Origin: Vermamoeba vermiformis
Taxonomy: Eukaryota; Tubulinea; Echinamoebida
Assembly (NCBI GenBank): GCA_045837725.1
Contig: JBEWZL010000136.1
Span: 140,857 to 204,856, forward strand
Length of the DNA stretch: 64,000 nucleotides
Direction of reading: 5' to 3'
Shown here: one piece after another, positions 60,431-64,000 of the stretch
Layout: each line of letters begins with the position of its first letter
Numbering within the stretch: position 1 is the first letter of the stretch
Notes under the pieces: model-generated
What the model was told of the DNA's origin: nothing
The model's input: only the letters and a program-made list of their open reading frames with translations
The model's database searches: none
Program-made: the position numbers and the translations under genes

Positions 60431-63178
60431 ATGAAGAACGTTTATTTAGCTAGCATTCTAATACTAGCGTATTGCGGCCTTATATTCACGCAACAACTTT
60501 CTATTTTCGTGGACACAAACACCGGATCGGATTTGACTGGAGATGGAACAATCAACAAACCATTTCAAACAATCGTCGCTGCTCAGATGTACCTTAGATA
60601 TAACGTCACAAAAGAATCCTATTCTCGTACGTACACTACCTGCGGCACCCAATTTATTATTTTAATATTCACTTGGCAAGGATTTTGTGATTGACAGTAC
60701 ACAAATCTATGCTATTGAACGACCATATTATTAACACTATTAAATAGTGCATATAATGGGGAGGATGTGCGAGTAATTGGAGGTCGAACGGTTGGCGGAT
60801 GGAGTCTTGTAACCGACTCCGCAGTACTGAAGCGGTTGAATACTACCGCAAAATCTCACGTATGATATGGCATACTATTTGTTTAAACATAGTAATGGAT
60901 TTTTAGGTTTTAGTAGCAGATCTGGGCTCAACAGATCTGGGTCAATTAATGCGTCGAGGATTTGGAAGCAATGGCGCTGGCTTTGCCGCCATGGAACTAT
61001 TTTTCAATACAGAACCAATGACACTTGCCAGATATCCCAATAGCGTAAGTTAAACTGCCAACGTAGATCAGATCTATACTACTTTCATACTTCCTTGCAG
61101 GGTTTTCTGACCGTCAGTCAATTCGATAGCACTACGAGCAACTTCACATTCGACAGCAAGTCTGACAACATTGGTAACTGGAAGCTCGAATCGGATCCGT
61201 GGGCGTTTGGCTATTGGTACGAGGACTGGGCTGACGAGTACGTAACACTTTTGACACTTGACACGTGTCAAACTCTACTGACTTTTCCATTCATAGCTAC
61301 ATCCCAATAGACTCGTTTGTCTCTTTAGGATCAACTAATGTCTCCGCGCACATTGGATCGATGCCTGGTTATGGTGTTCAGGCCAAGCAAAGATTTTTCC
61401 TTCAAAACTTTCTGTCCGAGCTTGACAGCCCTGGCGAGTACTACATCGATAGAAACAGCTCTCAGATTTACTTTTGGCCTCCAACGAATGATTACGCTGA
61501 CGACGACTTTGTTGTATCTGTAGCACCCAACGCGTTTTCGTTAACCAGCGTTGCCTTCATCACATTCGAGGGATTCACTATTGAGGCTAGCCGTAAAGAG
61601 GGTGTTAAAGGCACTTCGCTAACAAATGTACGTATGTCAGGAGTCTTCACAGGGACTTTTCTAAATGATAATTGTAGGTGACTCTCTCGCACATGGTAGT
61701 TCGCAACACTGGCACGGACGCACTCAACTTGAGAGGCTCGAACATCGTCGTGGAATACTGTCAAATCTCCAACGCGGGAGATCGTGGAATTTGGTTCGTG
61801 GGTGGCGATAGAAACACACTCACTCGTGCCAGTAAGTCATAGGTGATATGTGATTTATTTCCTAATTTGGTAACAGACAACGTGGCCCGCAACAACATTA
61901 TTACTAAATTCGGTCGTTGGTCCAAAACATTCAAACCAGCGATCAATATGGACGGTGTAGGAATGCTTGCTGAACACAATGAAATGTACAACGGCCCTCA
62001 CGCTGCGTTGTTTTGGTCCGGCAATTACAACACGATGCAGTACAATGTTGTGCATGACGTAAGAAGTTCTTCGAGCCTTGTGCGACGAAGCAATGGCTAA
62101 CATTGCCAATATATTAGGTGTGCCTTGAGACTGCGGACGTTGGTGCGTTCTATTCAGGTAGAGATTGGACGAGATGTGGAAATGTCGTCAAGTACAATCT
62201 GTTTTAGTAAGTCATTTTGACACGTGTCAAACTAGAGTCAACGTTTTAACAAACTTTTGTCAGTAATATCACAGGATATGGATCATTAGGCGCAACTGGT
62301 GTATATTTCGACGATCAATATAGTTCTGGAGAAATTTTTGGCAACATTTTTTACAACGTCTACCGAGTATGTTTGAGCAACGGAATTTCTTATTCATGAA
62401 AATCTAATAACTCACGTCATATCACAGGGTGTTCTCATTGGCGGTGGCAGAGATAATACGGTCTATAATAACGTTTTCATTAACTGCGATACTGGTATTT
62501 ATATCGGTAAGTCGTGAGTTCGCGTTAATTTTTATTGAAATTTCGCAGACGCACGTGGTTTGGGAATTTGTGCAAAGAGCGCGAATTCAACGCTGATGCC
62601 AGCATTAGCTAGTGTACCTTATACTTCCGAGCCTTGGCTATCAGCTTTTCCTAAACTGGCGACCATTCTCGAGGTACACTTTTGCAACTATTTTTCATCT
62701 TCGGTAATTTAATCTTTCTACGTTCGGAAGGATAATCCAAATATACCCGCCGGCAACAGTATTGGCACGAATATATTTATCAATACGAAGACCTGGAAGA
62801 ACTTTTGCACGGCGGATATAATGACACCTCTCGTGACCGTTGACGAAAATTGTTTTAACTTGACAGTGAGTGACTTTCAAAACGTCAAAGGATTGAACTT
62901 TGCTATGCAAAATACTGGCCTCAATAAGTGCAGTGACACGTTCGTGTCAAATTTCCAACTCATTCCTGTTGATGAGATCGGAGTTAAACCAGGTATGGGC
63001 TTATCAACCTAAAAATACTATCAATCAAGGTATTAACTTGGTTTTAGAATCAGGGCCAACTGCCTCGCCGACAGAACCAAATTCCAACAATGAGCCGACT
63101 GGAACCGTGTCAACGTCTTCATGCCATTCTATTGCTAGTTACGTGCTCGCCGCTTCGCTTGGTTTATTAACGCTGTAA
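60431..63178 (+). CDS. Secreted, GPI-anchored right-handed beta-helix protein
   Basis: Exons: 60431-60630, 60748-60859, 60907-61044, 61101-61237, 61297-61627, 61678-61831, 61877-62058, 62118-62206, 62264-62366, 62428-62506, 62549-62673, 62731-62992, 63048-63178; 680 aa. Signal peptide (YLASILILAYCGLIF), then FVDTNTGSDLTGDGTINKPF, the usual entry of bacterial-type beta-helix carbohydrate-active proteins. Later rungs are seen as repeated asparagine-containing turns (NNVAR, YNGPHAALFWSGNYN, YNVVHD, GGRDNTVYNNVF). The end is a Thr/Ser/Pro linker and hydrophobic tail (CHSIASYVLAASLGLLTL), a GPI signal. A polysaccharide-active enzyme is plausible. The exon 1-2 junction (donor GTACAC at 60631) is the least certain splice. 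Confidence 0.85.
61259..61270. promoter_or_regulatory. Palindrome TGACACGTGTCA (copy 3)
   Basis: Exact copy in intron 4 of the beta-helix gene, next to a further TTTGACAC half-site. Confidence 0.3.
62218..62229. promoter_or_regulatory. Palindrome TGACACGTGTCA (copy 4)
   Basis: Exact copy in intron 8 of the beta-helix gene, about 960 bp from copy 3. Confidence 0.3.
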
Positions 63179-63203
63179 TTCTATTCTTTTTATTATTAAA
63201 TAA

Positions 63204-64000
63204 TTAGATTAACAATGTCATCGTGATTAAGCTCATCAAGAATACAACGACATTGCTATGACTTGCGTTCGAAGTCACAGGTGACGAGGGACCTGAAGTA
63301 CTCGTAGGGGCAATGGAAGGATCGACCATGAATGAGCCAAAAGTGTACTCCATGCTGCTACTCGCACCTTTGATGGCAAGCGCAAGAGGCATGTTGTGAT
63401 TGGTCGGATCAACGATTTGCAGCTGAACAGAGTACTCGCCCTTCTCAACGCCAGAAATGTCAAACTGATCGACAATCGATACAGGACTCTCTGGCATCAC
63501 TGTGCGAAGATCGACCTTTGAAGTACCCTGCGCCACAACAGATCCGTTTGACACGAGTGCAAGATTGACATTCCATGCTTCGTAGATTGGTGCTACACCG
63601 TGATTGTTCCACGTGATGTTGATAGTAATGGCTGGTCGTTCAAAAGTTAGAGCAAACGATACTGACATTTTTACCAAAAAAAAGGAAATTTCCTTACTTG
63701 ATCCGACAGGTTCCAAAATGTCAATCTGTTCAATCGTCAATCTGAATCCAGCTGATTTACCCGTGTCCATCCAGTACAGTTGATCTGAGAATGGCATCGT
63801 ATCGTTAGTGATCTTGGGCAATCCATTGCCGTTTGCGACCAACGAGACGTGGTACTCTTTGACCTATTGGACAATTTAATCGTAAATTCAACTTGCCAGC
63901 AGATCTTTTTGCCGCTTTACCTGTCGCAAGGCCTCGCTCATGTTTGAGTTCGTTGGATAACCTCCGAACAATTCAGTGATGAATGGAGCTTGTTTCCAAC
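63204..64000 (-). CDS. GPI-anchored surface protein with DUF4832-like C-terminal domain (partial)
   Basis: Runs off the right edge. Visible exons (minus): 64000-63921 and 63863-63204. The protein has an ordered region (FITELFGGYPTNSNM, then EQIDILEPVG) and a beta-sandwich-like part with WNNHGVAPIYEAWNVNLALV, a pattern I associate with the bacterial DUF4832 family. It ends with a Thr/Ser/Pro linker and a hydrophobic tail (NVVVFLMSLITMTLLI) typical of GPI attachment. Segment 63697-63662 (36 nt, GTAAGG...GTCAG, stop-free) may be an ultra-short intron or coding. It is convergent with the beta-helix gene, with only 25 bp between stops, and both are predicted surface proteins. Confidence 0.7.

Overview
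This is compact, intron-rich nuclear DNA from a free-living, probably unicellular eukaryote. It holds a clear Arp3, SF3B1 and ZC3H15, and most genes carry many spliceosomal introns of only about 44-60 nt. Gaps between genes are usually under 600 bp. Hybrid sensor histidine kinases, a PH-TNFAIP8-like protein, RhoGEF, cytochrome P450, GPI-type surface proteins and an ABCC relic fit an amoeba, possibly Amoebozoa. That placement is inference and I could not test it. Exon coordinates come from GT-AG (once GC-AG) boundaries read by eye; for every gene listed with full exons the exon lengths sum to a whole number of codons.

Layout. 217-7568 (-): three tandem paralogous membrane hybrid histidine kinases. 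8078-14179: divergent ARP3 (-) and SF3B1 (+). 14783-15873 (-): secreted protein with bacterial/phage fibre-like repeats. 16381-21601 (+): aldo/keto reductase, a disordered protein with a basic NLS-like motif, a helical-repeat protein and a glutaredoxin. 21759-24638 (-): F-box protein, two-LIM protein, cysteine-rich secreted protein. 25208-30062: divergent ZC3H15 (-) and PH-TNFAIP8-like (+). 30303-33649 (+): Gfo/Idh/MocA oxidoreductase and an unrecognised propeller-like protein. 33775-40318 (-): three tandem seven-TM receptor-like genes with identical internal exon lengths, followed by a decayed fourth copy (40820-41397) and an ABCC transporter relic (42273-42764, +). 43668-46922 (-): large SAM-like plus P-loop NTPase gene resembling Crinkler/RHS proteins. 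47362-49353 (-): coiled-coil protein. 49554-51074 (-): short-chain dehydrogenase gene interrupted by a 232-bp inverted-repeat element. 51282-53360 (-): cytochrome P450. 53585-56904 (-): a small unknown protein and a DH-PH RhoGEF. 57318-60058 (+): RGG-ankyrin protein. 60431-64000: convergent GPI-type beta-helix protein (+) and a DUF4832-like surface protein (-, runs off the edge).

Together the region mixes housekeeping genes (actin nucleation, splicing, translation/DRG regulation) with expanded environment-sensing families (kinases, receptors, secreted surface proteins). The most unusual items are the terminal-inverted-repeat insertion in the dehydrogenase that is exactly removable in frame, the fibre-like repeat protein, the paralog-specific introns in the kinase array, the NTPase gene whose composition differs from its neighbours, and a 12-bp palindrome (TGACACGTGTCA) repeated four times.
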